DNA of 64,000 nucleotides, from assembly GCF_014650915.1 (NCBI RefSeq), contig NZ_BMVW01000017.1, forward strand, positions 148,794-212,793. Direction: 5' to 3'. This document shows, one piece after another, positions 17,991 through 25,749 of this stretch (position 1 is its first letter; each line of letters begins with the position of its first letter). The notes beneath the pieces were generated by a model. It searched no databases, was not told the DNA's origin, and worked only from the letters and a program-made list of their open reading frames with translations. A program made the translations under genes and the position numbers. Source of the stretch: Streptomyces poonensis (GTDB taxonomy: Bacteria; Actinomycetota; Actinomycetes; Streptomycetales; Streptomycetaceae).

Positions 17991-18344
17991 GTGCCCGACC
18001 ACGCGTCCACCGACTTCCACGAGCACGAGACGGCCGTCCGGCCCGATGACCGGTTCGACGTCGTGCGCTCCGACGACGGCCGCTGGTACACGGTGACCGG
18101 CCTGTGCCCGACGTGCCGGGCGACGGTCGTCTTCCGAGTCGCGTACGGCGTCCTCGGCCCGTCCAAGCGGCTGTGGGGGCGCGACCCGCACCGCCCGGAG
18201 CCGCTGACCGGCAGTGTCACGGTCTTCTGCCAGTGCGGCTACCCGCATGCCGAGCGGCCGCCCGAGTCGCCCGACACGGGGTGCGGCGCCTTCTGGGACG
18301 TGCCGGTGTCCGGGACCGGGGCCGGGCAGGGAGCGGCGTCGTGA
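17991..18344 (+). CDS. Small zinc-ribbon-like protein of the caspase-HSP90 operon
   Basis: About 117 residues. Possible zinc ligands are CPTCRA near residue 33 and CQCG near residue 75, with an aromatic and charged stretch between (VAYGVLGPSKRLWGRDPHR). I do not recognise a family. GTG at 17991 is chosen because GAGG lies seven bases upstream; a GTG at 17979 overlaps the previous stop. The gene starts 8 bases after the caspase-HSP90 stop and its end overlaps the next start (GTGA at 18341-18344), so the three are almost certainly co-transcribed and may act together. Confidence 0.7.
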   Translation: MPDHASTDFHEHETAVRPDDRFDVVRSDDGRWYTVTGLCPTCRATVVFRVAYGVLGPSKRLWGRDPHRPEPLTGSVTVFCQCGYPHAERPPESPDTGCGAFWDVPVSGTGAGQGAAS

Positions 18345-19015
18345 CCGATCTCGCCAAGAAGCGGTTCGCCCAGCTCGGCCAGCAGCTCCAGTACGACCAA
18401 CTCAGCACCGTACGACGGCAGGCGGAGGGCTGGCGCAACGGGCTCACCGGCCTCACCGGACTGGTCGGCGTGGTCTTCGTGCTCAAGGGGCGGGAGAGCG
18501 TCGCCGGCATGCCCGGCGTCTGGCGCTGGACCACGGCCCTACTGCTGGTCGCGGCGTTCGTCTTGCTGCTCGCCGGAGCCCTGTGCGCGGTGCGGGCCGC
18601 GCACGGCCAGCTGGGGCAGGGGACCTGGCTGTCCGGCGAACGACTGCTCGCGGCTGTCCTCGACGAGGTGGAGCGCACACAGAGTGCCGTGATCACGGCA
18701 CGCAGACTCTCGATCGCGGGCCTGAGCGCGATCGTCATCGCGATCGCGGTCTCCTGGCTGGTGCCCGTGAAGAACGCGGCGGACCCGGCCGGGTCCGGCA
18801 AGGACGGGCCGTACGTCCTGGTCGTCACGGACCGCGGGACGGAGTGCGGGACGCTCGTGGTGGGGGATGCCGGGGCGGTGACCATCAAGCAGGCCAAGGC
18901 CAAGGCCGAGTCGGACAAGGAGGCGCCGCAGAAGACCACGTTGGACGACGCCAGGCAGTGGCACCGGATCCCCGCCGACGATGTCCGCTCGGTCGTCCCG
19001 ACGGACGGATGCTGA
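18341..19015 (+). CDS. Membrane protein of the caspase-HSP90 operon
   Basis: A 224-residue protein with three hydrophobic helices: about 28-46 (GLTGLTGLVGVVFVLKG), 62-82 (TTALLLVAAFVLLLAGALCA) and 123-142 (LSIAGLSAIVIAIAVSWLVP). An extracytoplasmic or cytoplasmic domain of about 80 residues follows, with two cysteines. The first two helices are followed by an amphipathic region (LLAAVLDEVERTQSAVITARR). No family is recognised. GTG at 18341 overlaps the preceding stop. A membrane partner could be the target or the anchor of the caspase-HSP90 protein; this is inference from gene order. Confidence 0.7.
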   Translation: MTDLAKKRFAQLGQQLQYDQLSTVRRQAEGWRNGLTGLTGLVGVVFVLKGRESVAGMPGVWRWTTALLLVAAFVLLLAGALCAVRAAHGQLGQGTWLSGERLLAAVLDEVERTQSAVITARRLSIAGLSAIVIAIAVSWLVPVKNAADPAGSGKDGPYVLVVTDRGTECGTLVVGDAGAVTIKQAKAKAESDKEAPQKTTLDDARQWHRIPADDVRSVVPTDGC

Positions 19016-19048
19016 CGCTGACCCGGTGCGCACACGACCCCGGCCCAC

Positions 19049-19065
19049 TTGGCGGAGACCGCCAA
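19049..19065 (+). terminator. Short hairpin after the caspase-HSP90 operon
   Basis: TTGGCGG (19049-19055) and CCGCCAA (19059-19065) form a 7-bp stem with a 3-base loop 33 bases after the stop codon. No T-tract follows, so termination is plausible but not certain. Confidence 0.45.
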
Positions 19066-19144
19066 CAAGCAAGCGCGTACCGCCGGTAATACTTGTGGGT
19101 AACAGCCTCTGGCCGCAGCCCTACGGCGGCCCTACGGTGCATCC

Positions 19145-20035
19145 ATGCCGAACCTGCCCGATGTCGTGCTGTGGTCGATACCCGCCTTCGTGCTGCTCAC
19201 CGTCGTCGAGATGGTGAGCGTGCGCCTCCACCCCGACGAGGACGCGGCCGGGTACGAGGCGAAGGACGCTGCGACCAGTGTCGGCATGGGGCTGGGGAGC
19301 CTGTTCTTCGACTTCCTGTGGAAGATTCCGATTGTGGCCGTCTACACGGCGGTGTACGAGCTGACGCCCCTGCGGGTGCCCGTGCTGTGGTGGACCGTTT
19401 CGCTGATGCTGCTCGCGCAGGACTTCTTGTACTACTGGTCCCACCGCGGTCACCATGTGATCCGCATCCTGTGGGCCTGTCATGTCGTGCACCACTCCAG
19501 CCGCAGGTTCAACCTCACCACCGCGCTGCGGCAGCCCTGGACGAGCTGGACGGTGTGGCCGTTCTACGTTCCGCTCGTCGCCCTGGGCGTGCACCCCGCC
19601 GCGCTCGCGTTCTGCTCCTCCGCGAACCTCGTGTACCAGTTCTGGATCCACACCGAGCGCATCGGAAAGCTGCACCGTGCCTTCGAGTTCGTCTTCAACA
19701 CGCCCTCCCACCACCGCGTGCACCACGCCTCCCAGGGCAGCTACCTGGACCGCAACTTCGGCGGGATCCTCATCGTCTGGGACCGTCTCTTCGGCTCGTT
19801 CGTGGCGGAGACCGAGCGGCCGGTCTACGGGCTGACGAAGAACATCGACACGTACAACCCGCTGAAGGTCGCCACCCACGAGTACGTCGCCATCGCCAAG
19901 GACCTGAGAGCCGCCGGGACATGGTGCGAGCGCGTCGGACATGTCTTCCGCGGGCCCGGGTGGCAGCCGGAACGGCCGGTGCCGCCAGAGCGGTCCGAGC
20001 GGCCGGTGCCGCCGGACGCGGAACCGGTCGTGTGA
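19145..20035 (+). CDS. Fatty acid hydroxylase/sterol desaturase superfamily protein
   Basis: A 296-residue integral membrane protein with the three-histidine-box di-iron signature: HRGHH near residue 101, HVVHHSS near 117 and HRVHHASQ near 193. Hydrophobic helices flank the boxes (VVLWSIPAFVLLTVVEMVSV; VPVLWWTVSLMLLAQDFLYY). The superfamily hydroxylates or desaturates lipids with O2. The substrate is unknown here; hopanoid, carotenoid or alkylglycerol chemistry is possible. The tail is rich in Pro and Glu. Its stop overlaps the GTG of the broken YhhN gene at 20032, and YhhN proteins act on lysoplasmalogens, so the pair may act on ether or vinyl-ether lipids. Confidence 0.88.
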   Translation: MPNLPDVVLWSIPAFVLLTVVEMVSVRLHPDEDAAGYEAKDAATSVGMGLGSLFFDFLWKIPIVAVYTAVYELTPLRVPVLWWTVSLMLLAQDFLYYWSHRGHHVIRILWACHVVHHSSRRFNLTTALRQPWTSWTVWPFYVPLVALGVHPAALAFCSSANLVYQFWIHTERIGKLHRAFEFVFNTPSHHRVHHASQGSYLDRNFGGILIVWDRLFGSFVAETERPVYGLTKNIDTYNPLKVATHEYVAIAKDLRAAGTWCERVGHVFRGPGWQPERPVPPERSERPVPPDAEPVV

Positions 20036-20799
20036 AAGGTGTCGGTACGGCGGGCACCGCGCGCGTGACGCTGCTCCTCTTCGTCCTCGCCGCCGCCGTC
20101 GACCTGGGCTCCCGGGCCGTCGGTTCCGCGGCGGGCCACGCCGTCGTCAAACCGCTGCTGATGCCGTTGCCGGCCGCCCACGTCCATGCCCGGGGCGGGC
20201 CGGCCACTGGTCGCGGCGCTGCTGTGCGGCTGGGGCGGCGACGTCCTGCTGCTGTCCGACGCCGGACCGGCGTTCCTCGCCGGGATGGGCTGCTTCGCCG
20301 CCGGGCACGGGTGCTACCTGCTGCTCTTCGGCCGGTACGGCTCGGCCCGCCTCCCCCGCGCGCGTACGGCACTGCTCGGGGGCGCGTACGGTACGGCCCT
20401 CGTCGTGACGGTCGCCCTGCTGTGGCCCGGTCTGCCCGCGGGGCTGCGTCTCCCGTCGCCGGATACAGCCTGCTGCTGACGGCCGTGGCCTTCGGGGCGC
20501 TCCGGCTCGGGCCCGTGGCAGCCCTCGGCGGCTTTCTCTTCCTGCTGTCCGACACGCTCATCGCGACCGGTGTCGCCGAGTGGCCGCGGCTCCCGCGGCC
20601 CGATCTCTGGGTGATGCTGACCTACCTGGCGGCCCAGTACCTGCTGGCCCGGGGCGCGCTGTGGACCCTCGGCGCGCGGGCCGTGCCGCGCGCGGACCTC
20701 ACCAGCGGATCGGTACCGGCAGCGTCGTCAGCACCGCCGACACCGCGACGACCAGCCCCAGCACCACGACCTCCGCGCGCGCGGGGGAGCAGGCGGTGA
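20032..20799 (+). pseudogene. YhhN (lysoplasmalogenase) family gene with two frameshifts
   Basis: Three pieces of one YhhN-type membrane protein lie in alternating frames. Piece one (20032 to about 20190) ends HAVVKPLLMPLPAAHVHARG. Piece two, one base out of frame (about 20190-20450), carries LVAALLCGWGGDVLLLSDAG and FLAGMGCFAAGHGCYLLLFG. Piece three returns to the first frame (about 20455-20799) with VAGYSLLLTAVAFGALRLGP and FLFLLSDTLIATGV. The second break, near 20450-20458, cancels the first. Either the gene is decayed or two indels are sequencing errors in GC-rich runs. The restored frame runs about 100 bases into the convergent CopD gene, which is also unusual. The GTG start overlaps the previous stop. 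Confidence 0.75.
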
Positions 20800-21775
20800 G
20801 CGGATCGCTCGCCCGGCTCAGGCGCACGCGGGCCACCAGCGCGAGCGCGGCGACGACGACCACCAGGAGCACCTTGGCGAGCAGGGCACGCCCGTACGCG
20901 GTCGTCGTCAGCTGCTCCAGGACCGTCTCCGGCGGCATGCGGCGCAGCGTGCTGCACAGTCCGGTCGCGGTGAGGGCGGCCAGCGGAACGGCCGCCACGC
21001 GCGCGTAGAGCCCCAGCAGCGCGGCGCTTGCCTCAAGGGGGTGCTCTCCGCGCGTGCCGCGCCAGTGGTGCAGGGTGCGCAGGACGTACAGCAGCCCGCC
21101 CGCCCACAGGGAGGCGCACATGACGTGGAGGAACGTCAGTCCGCTGCCCACCAGCGGGCTGTGCTCCGTCGGGGGGTGCGCCCGCAGCGCCTCCGCGACG
21201 GCGATCGCGGCCAGCGGCCACACCTGCGTGGCGGGGCGGCGCGAGAGGGCGCACAGGCCCGCCGCGACGAAGGCGTCGACCTCCAGGAGGGCGAGCCTGC
21301 CGTCCCGGGTCTCGTACAGGCCGCCCACGTCGATGTCGGCGATGTCGGCCGGCACCAGGTTGCCGGTGGCCACGACCGAGGCGAGACCGAGCGCGGCGAC
21401 GCATCCGGCGGCGGCCGCCCAAGGGGCCCAACTGCGCGGTGTGCTGAGGGGCGCTCCCGGCAGGCGGCGCACCAGCCGGGCCGCGAACAGCTCGCCCGCC
21501 GGGACGCAGAGGGCGGCGAACAGGACGGTACGCAGCAGGGCTGTGCCGCCCGCGCCGGGGGCCGCCGCCTCTCCCGTGCCGTCCAGCGCGGCGCGTGGCC
21601 CCAGCATCGACATCAGCCCGGCGACGGTCACCAGGACGAGTACGGCGACGGCCCGGGTGAAGCCCCGGCGCGCGGCGCGGGCCGGGGCTGTGGCGGCCGG
21701 ACCGGCCGCCCCGTCCTCCCGGGAAGCGCTCCCGTCACCCCCGCCCGCGTCGGCCGTCGGTCTCATCAGGCTCAC
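20699..21775 (-). CDS. CopD family copper resistance membrane protein
   Basis: About 358 residues with eight or so hydrophobic helices, for example FTRAVAVLVLVTVAGLMSML, LLRTVLFAALCVPAGELFAA and VLGLVVAVSAVLTTLPVPI. A CopD-type core contains LTFLHVMCASLWAGGLLYVL and ARVAAVPLAALTATGL. CopD/YcnJ proteins are implicated in copper uptake across the membrane. The start may be GTG at 21775 or ATG at 21766. Its 3' end overlaps the tail of the convergent YhhN frame. Confidence 0.8.
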   Translation of the reverse strand: MSLMRPTADAGGGDGSASREDGAAGPAATAPARAARRGFTRAVAVLVLVTVAGLMSMLGPRAALDGTGEAAAPGAGGTALLRTVLFAALCVPAGELFAARLVRRLPGAPLSTPRSWAPWAAAAGCVAALGLASVVATGNLVPADIADIDVGGLYETRDGRLALLEVDAFVAAGLCALSRRPATQVWPLAAIAVAEALRAHPPTEHSPLVGSGLTFLHVMCASLWAGGLLYVLRTLHHWRGTRGEHPLEASAALLGLYARVAAVPLAALTATGLCSTLRRMPPETVLEQLTTTAYGRALLAKVLLVVVVAALALVARVRLSRASDPLTACSPARAEVVVLGLVVAVSAVLTTLPVPIRW

Positions 21776-21874
21776 CCCAGCACTTCACGTTGCCACAGAA
21801 CCGGGCAAGTCCCGGAAAACAACTGGACGTACGCCATTCCATCCATGAGGTACGGGCCGGACCGCGGGAACCAC

Positions 21875-23257
21875 TCAGGCCCAGCGGGCCTCGTCCGCCC
21901 CCCAGGGCCCGGGTGGCCGCGTCCAGTCGCCCGGCCCTCCCGCGAAGGACACGGGCGGCAGCGCGTACCGCAGCCGCCCCAGCGGGCTGTCGGTGGCGGC
22001 GAGGTACGGGTCGGGCCGGTCGTACACGAGGCCGTGCCCGGAAAACCCGGCACCGTCCACGGCGCCGCAGGTCAGCCACGCCGCCGTCCGTGCCAGCGCC
22101 AGCCGGACGAGCCGGGTGCCGCCCTCCTCCAGCCGCTCGGTGAGGCACCGCAGCACGGCTGCGGCCAGCAGGTAACCCGTGCCGTGGTCCAGGGCCTGGG
22201 CGGGCAGCGCGCCCGGCCGTCCGGGCGCCCCCTCGATGACCGCTGTCCCGGTGGCGGCCTGCACGAGGCTGTCGAAGCCGCGCCGTCCGGCCCAGGGACC
22301 GTCCGCGCCCCACGCGGACAGCTGCGCCACCACGAGTCCGGGCCTGCGTTCCGCCAGCGCCCCGGCACCGAGCCCGTACCGGTCCAGGGCGCCGGGCCGG
22401 TAGCCGGTGACCACGACGTCGGCCCCGGCGAGCAGCTCCTCGAACGTGCGCCGGTCGGTACGGTCGCCCAGGTCCAGCACGGCCGACCGCTTGCCGAAGC
22501 CCGTGTCGGCGTGCTGGTCGGGCAGTTCGGGCAGCCCGCGCGCGTCCACCCGCAGGACGTCGGCGCCCAGCAGGGCGAGGGTCCGGGTGGCGACGGGGCC
22601 CGCGGTCACCCGGGTCAGGTCCAGGACGCGTACGCCGGCCGCGGGCAGCCCCGCGCTCCCCGTCAGCCGCCTGCCCGGACCCTCACCGATGACCTCGCGG
22701 CGCACCAGCGGCCCCGCGGCGGCCGCCCGCCCCTGCGCGTGACCGGCCCACTCCCCGGGCGTGCGCACGGCCACCGCGAGCCCTCCGGCGGCGTGCACGG
22801 TGTCCTCGGTCTCCCGCGCGGACCGCTCGGCCAGGCACCTTCCGAGATCCTCGGCCGACGCGTCAGCGGCGAGCCCGAGCGCCCCCAGCAGCCGTGCCTG
22901 GTGGTGGGGATAGTTCGCGTGCGTCCGTACCCAGCCGTCCGCCGTCGGCCAGAACCGCGACAGCGGGGCGAAGGGGGCCGTGCGCCGCCCGTCGACCGTC
23001 AGGTGCCGTTCGCTCACGAAGGCCGTGGCGACCGCCCCGTCGTCCACCCGGACCTCCGGCACCTCCGCCCGCCCGGCCCGCCGCGCCCCCAGTTCGGCCG
23101 CGGCCAGCCCGCACGCCCCCACACAGGCCCGTGCCAGCTCGCGGACGGGCAGCACCGCGGGCAGTGCCCCGTGCCGCGCGACGACCGAGACCCGCGCGAG
23201 CAGCTCCGGCGCGCCGCCCAGCGCCTTCCACGCGTACTCCGTACTCACAGCGGTCAT
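21875..23257 (-). CDS. CaiB/BaiF (family III) CoA-transferase
   Basis: About 460 residues, matching family III CoA-transferases, which move CoA between carboxylic acids through an aspartyl anhydride. The core carries GVRVLDLTRVTAGPVATRTL, LGADVLRVDARGLPELPDQ, VVVTGYRPGALDRYGLGAGA and GPWAGRRGFDSLVQAATGTA. The N-terminal 200 residues look like a second, degenerate CoA-transferase half. The start is ATG at 23257, giving MTAVSTEYAWK. This start lies in one unit of a 28-bp tandem repeat, and the upstream copies carry the same ATG context in other frames. The substrate is not inferable. Confidence 0.82.
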   Translation of the reverse strand: MTAVSTEYAWKALGGAPELLARVSVVARHGALPAVLPVRELARACVGACGLAAAELGARRAGRAEVPEVRVDDGAVATAFVSERHLTVDGRRTAPFAPLSRFWPTADGWVRTHANYPHHQARLLGALGLAADASAEDLGRCLAERSARETEDTVHAAGGLAVAVRTPGEWAGHAQGRAAAAGPLVRREVIGEGPGRRLTGSAGLPAAGVRVLDLTRVTAGPVATRTLALLGADVLRVDARGLPELPDQHADTGFGKRSAVLDLGDRTDRRTFEELLAGADVVVTGYRPGALDRYGLGAGALAERRPGLVVAQLSAWGADGPWAGRRGFDSLVQAATGTAVIEGAPGRPGALPAQALDHGTGYLLAAAVLRCLTERLEEGGTRLVRLALARTAAWLTCGAVDGAGFSGHGLVYDRPDPYLAATDSPLGRLRYALPPVSFAGGPGDWTRPPGPWGADEARWA

Positions 23258-23326
23258 GGACGCACTGTGCACTCACAGCGGTCATGGACGCACTGCGCAC
23301 TCGGAGCACTCATGGACGCACTGCAC
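23243..23326. repeat. Three tandem 28-bp repeats over the CoA-transferase start
   Basis: Units at 23243-23270, 23271-23298 and 23299-23326 share a 28-base sequence with the core tcatggacgcactg. The first two are nearly identical and the third has a few changes. Each unit contains the reverse complement of an ATG in the same context. Because 28 is not a multiple of three, only the copy nearest the gene is in frame with the coding sequence. Confidence 0.9.
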
Positions 23327-23379
23327 GAGCGGGCCGGACGGTATGCACCGCCCGGCCCGCAATCATGGTCCCGCTCCGT

Positions 23380-24918
23380 CTACTTGACGGCCTTGAGCGC
23401 GTTCACGATGCCGTACCCGTAGAACCCGTTCACGCGGTCGCCGCCCTCGCACACCGCGTCCTGCGTGCCGTCGCCGTTCTGGTCGTACGACTCCGGGCAG
23501 CCCGGGTTGTCGGCCTGTGCCTTCAGCAGCGCCTGCAGCGCGGCGCCGCTCGCCCACGGGTGCTCGGACTTCAGCAGCGCGGCCACCGCCGCGGCGTGCG
23601 GCGACGCCATCGAGGTGCCCTGGAGGTACGCGTACTCGTTGTTCGGCATCGTGGACAGGATGCGGCCGTTCTTGGACGGGGTGTCCGGGGTCTGGTAGCG
23701 CCCGTCGCCGCCCGGCGCCGCGACGTCGACGACGCCGTTGCCGTACGTGGAGAAGTACGACTTCTCGCTCTTCACGCCCGTCGAGCTGACCGTGACGACG
23801 CCCGGGAGCTGGGTCGGCAGGTCGAGGCACTCGCTCGGGTCGATGGTGCGCTCGACCGGCGTGCTGTCGTCGGGGCTGGTGTCGTCGAGGATCGCGTCCG
23901 AGGCCAGGTCGTGGGACTCGTTGCCCGCCGCCGCAACGTGCAGCAGGCCCTTCTTCTGGCCGTACAGCTGGGCCCGGTTCACCGCGTCGACGATGGCCCG
24001 CTGGTCGGGGTCGTCCATGCAGTTGTAGAGCCACGGGTCGACGTAGTAGCTGTTGTTCGTGATCTCCACGCCGTGGTCGGCGGCGAACATGAACGCGCAG
24101 ACGACGTTCTCCGGGTAGAACAGCCCGTTGTCCGGGTCGCTCACCTTGATGCTGGAGACCTTCACGCCCGGGGCGACACCGGCCACGCCGACGCCGTTGC
24201 GGGCCGCGGCGATCTCACCGGCCACGTGTGTGCCGTGGTAGTCGCCCGCGGTGTACGGGCGCCAGGCGCCCTCGCTGGTGTCCGCGACGCCGCCGACGCA
24301 GTTGGCCGACTGGGACGCGGAGAAGTTCGCGGTGAGGTCCGGGTGGGTGTCGTCGACGCCGGTGTCGATGACGGCGACGGTGACCTTCTTGCTGCCGGGG
24401 TTGATCTTCGCGGCCTGGTCGGCGCCGATCGCCCGCAGGTCCCACTGGTCGGCCTCGAGCGGCTCGCTGTCGGGCGTCTTCGCCGAGGCGGCCTCGACCT
24501 TGGCCGCTTCGGCGGCCGTCAGGTAGTCCGCGGAGCCCTCGTCCGTCGTCCCGGCGGCGACCAGCGGCGTGGTCCGGGTGGCGCCCGCGGACTGCACCCC
24601 GCGCGCCGTGCGGATCTGCGGGCCGAAGTCCGGGTTCGCCGAGTGGACGACGATCACGCCGATCTTGTCGTACGTGGTGACGACGGTGCCGCCGGCCTTG
24701 GCTATCGCCTTCTTCACGGAGGCGATGGTGCGCTTGTCCGTCCTGGTGTTGACGACGTAGGCGAGCTCCGAGCCGTCCGCGGCCGCCGCGGTGGACGAGG
24801 TGGCCGGGGCCGACGGCGCGGCCGAGGCGATGCCCGGCAGGAAGCCGAGCGAGGCGGTGAGCGAGAGCGCGACCGGCACGGCCAGGGCGAGACGGCGTCT
24901 GGAAGGCAGATGAGCCAT
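23380..24918 (-). CDS. Secreted S8 family serine protease (subtilisin-like)
   Basis: A 512-residue secreted protease. It has a signal peptide (residues 1 to about 33, ending GIASAAP), a propeptide-like region (about 50-150) and a subtilase domain with Asp185 (AVIDTGVDDTHPDL), His231 (YHGTHVAGEIAA) and Ser436 (GTSMASPHAAAVAAL). The C-terminal part contains a cysteine pair and an acidic DQNGDGTQD loop that may bind calcium. ATG at 24918 begins a basic n-region (MAHLPSRRRLAL). It is probably an extracellular or envelope protease in development or nutrient recycling. It is transcribed alone, toward the CoA-transferase gene. Confidence 0.92.
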   Translation of the reverse strand: MAHLPSRRRLALAVPVALSLTASLGFLPGIASAAPSAPATSSTAAAADGSELAYVVNTRTDKRTIASVKKAIAKAGGTVVTTYDKIGVIVVHSANPDFGPQIRTARGVQSAGATRTTPLVAAGTTDEGSADYLTAAEAAKVEAASAKTPDSEPLEADQWDLRAIGADQAAKINPGSKKVTVAVIDTGVDDTHPDLTANFSASQSANCVGGVADTSEGAWRPYTAGDYHGTHVAGEIAAARNGVGVAGVAPGVKVSSIKVSDPDNGLFYPENVVCAFMFAADHGVEITNNSYYVDPWLYNCMDDPDQRAIVDAVNRAQLYGQKKGLLHVAAAGNESHDLASDAILDDTSPDDSTPVERTIDPSECLDLPTQLPGVVTVSSTGVKSEKSYFSTYGNGVVDVAAPGGDGRYQTPDTPSKNGRILSTMPNNEYAYLQGTSMASPHAAAVAALLKSEHPWASGAALQALLKAQADNPGCPESYDQNGDGTQDAVCEGGDRVNGFYGYGIVNALKAVK

Positions 24919-25392
24919 GGGATCTCCACATCATCCGGAACGGGGACCGGCCGGCGGCACGGAGGCTGGCCGGGCAGGTACATGACGGGGTGGTGCAGGC
25001 CGAAGCTATCTCTCGTTCTCCCTGACCAGCAATGATTTCCGGGGACCCGGCCCGAAGAATAGGGAGACCCCTCACTCCCACCCGTACGGGACCACCCGGT
25101 GAGGACTCGCGCGAGGCACGGTGAGGACTCCTGTGACGACTCGCGAAAGAAGTGTGGCGCGGTTGAACCGGTCCGCGCGCCGCGCCGTGACGTTGAGCAG
25201 GGAGCACGAGCACCGTCGAGCCCCTGTCGGATCAGGCCCCGGGCACCTACCATCGCCACCCGGCGCATGTGATCCACATCACCGTGAGGATGTTGAGCCG
25301 TCATGTCCGTATCCGACCCGTCCCCGTCCCCGTCCCCGGGAACGCCCCCGCCCACGGGGGCGACCGCCGTACCAGCAATGCGAGGAGAGTCC
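24919..25392. promoter_or_regulatory. Intergenic region with a 12-bp direct repeat
   Basis: This 474-base stretch lies between the divergent protease and acetate-permease genes. The sequence cggtgaggactc occurs at 25097-25108 and again at 25119-25130, a 22-base period that fits two turns of the helix and could be a regulator site. An in-frame ATG at 25303 would extend the DUF485 protein, but the best ribosome site favours 25393. No other gene is seen. Confidence 0.45.
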
Positions 25393-25749
25393 GTGGCAAC
25401 CGACGCACCGCCCCCTTCGAAGGCAGAGCACCGGCTTCCTCCCACGGAGGAGTTCGTCCGGGTCCAGGAGAGCGCGGAATTCGGTGAACTGCGCCATTCC
25501 TACCGGTCCTTCGCCTTTCCGCTGACCGTCGCCTTCATCGCCTGGTACCTGCTGTACGTCCTGCTCTCCAACTTCGCGGGCGACTTCATGGGCGCCAAGC
25601 TCTTCGGCAACATCAACGTCGCCCTCGTGTTCGGCCTCGCCCAGTTCCTCACCACGTTCCTGATCGCCTGGTGGTACTCGCGGCACGCCGCGACCAAGCT
25701 CGACCCCAAGGCGGAGGCCATCAAGTCCCGGATGGAGAACGGCGCATGA
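25393..25749 (+). CDS. DUF485 small membrane protein linked to acetate permease
   Basis: A 118-residue protein with two transmembrane helices (YRSFAFPLTVAFIAWYLLYV; NVALVFGLAQFLTTFLIAWW), as in DUF485 proteins that accompany ActP. GTG at 25393 has GAGGAG upstream; an ATG at 25303 would add 30 Pro/Ser/Thr-rich residues and cannot be excluded. The stop overlaps the actP start (ATGA, 25746-25749), giving tight coupling. It probably assists or regulates the symporter. Confidence 0.85.
   Translation: MATDAPPPSKAEHRLPPTEEFVRVQESAEFGELRHSYRSFAFPLTVAFIAWYLLYVLLSNFAGDFMGAKLFGNINVALVFGLAQFLTTFLIAWWYSRHAATKLDPKAEAIKSRMENGA

Noticed and set aside
25303..25392. Upstream ATG start for the DUF485 protein
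   Set aside because: The extra 30 residues are Pro/Ser/Thr-rich and the strongest ribosome site precedes GTG at 25393, so the shorter form is preferred.
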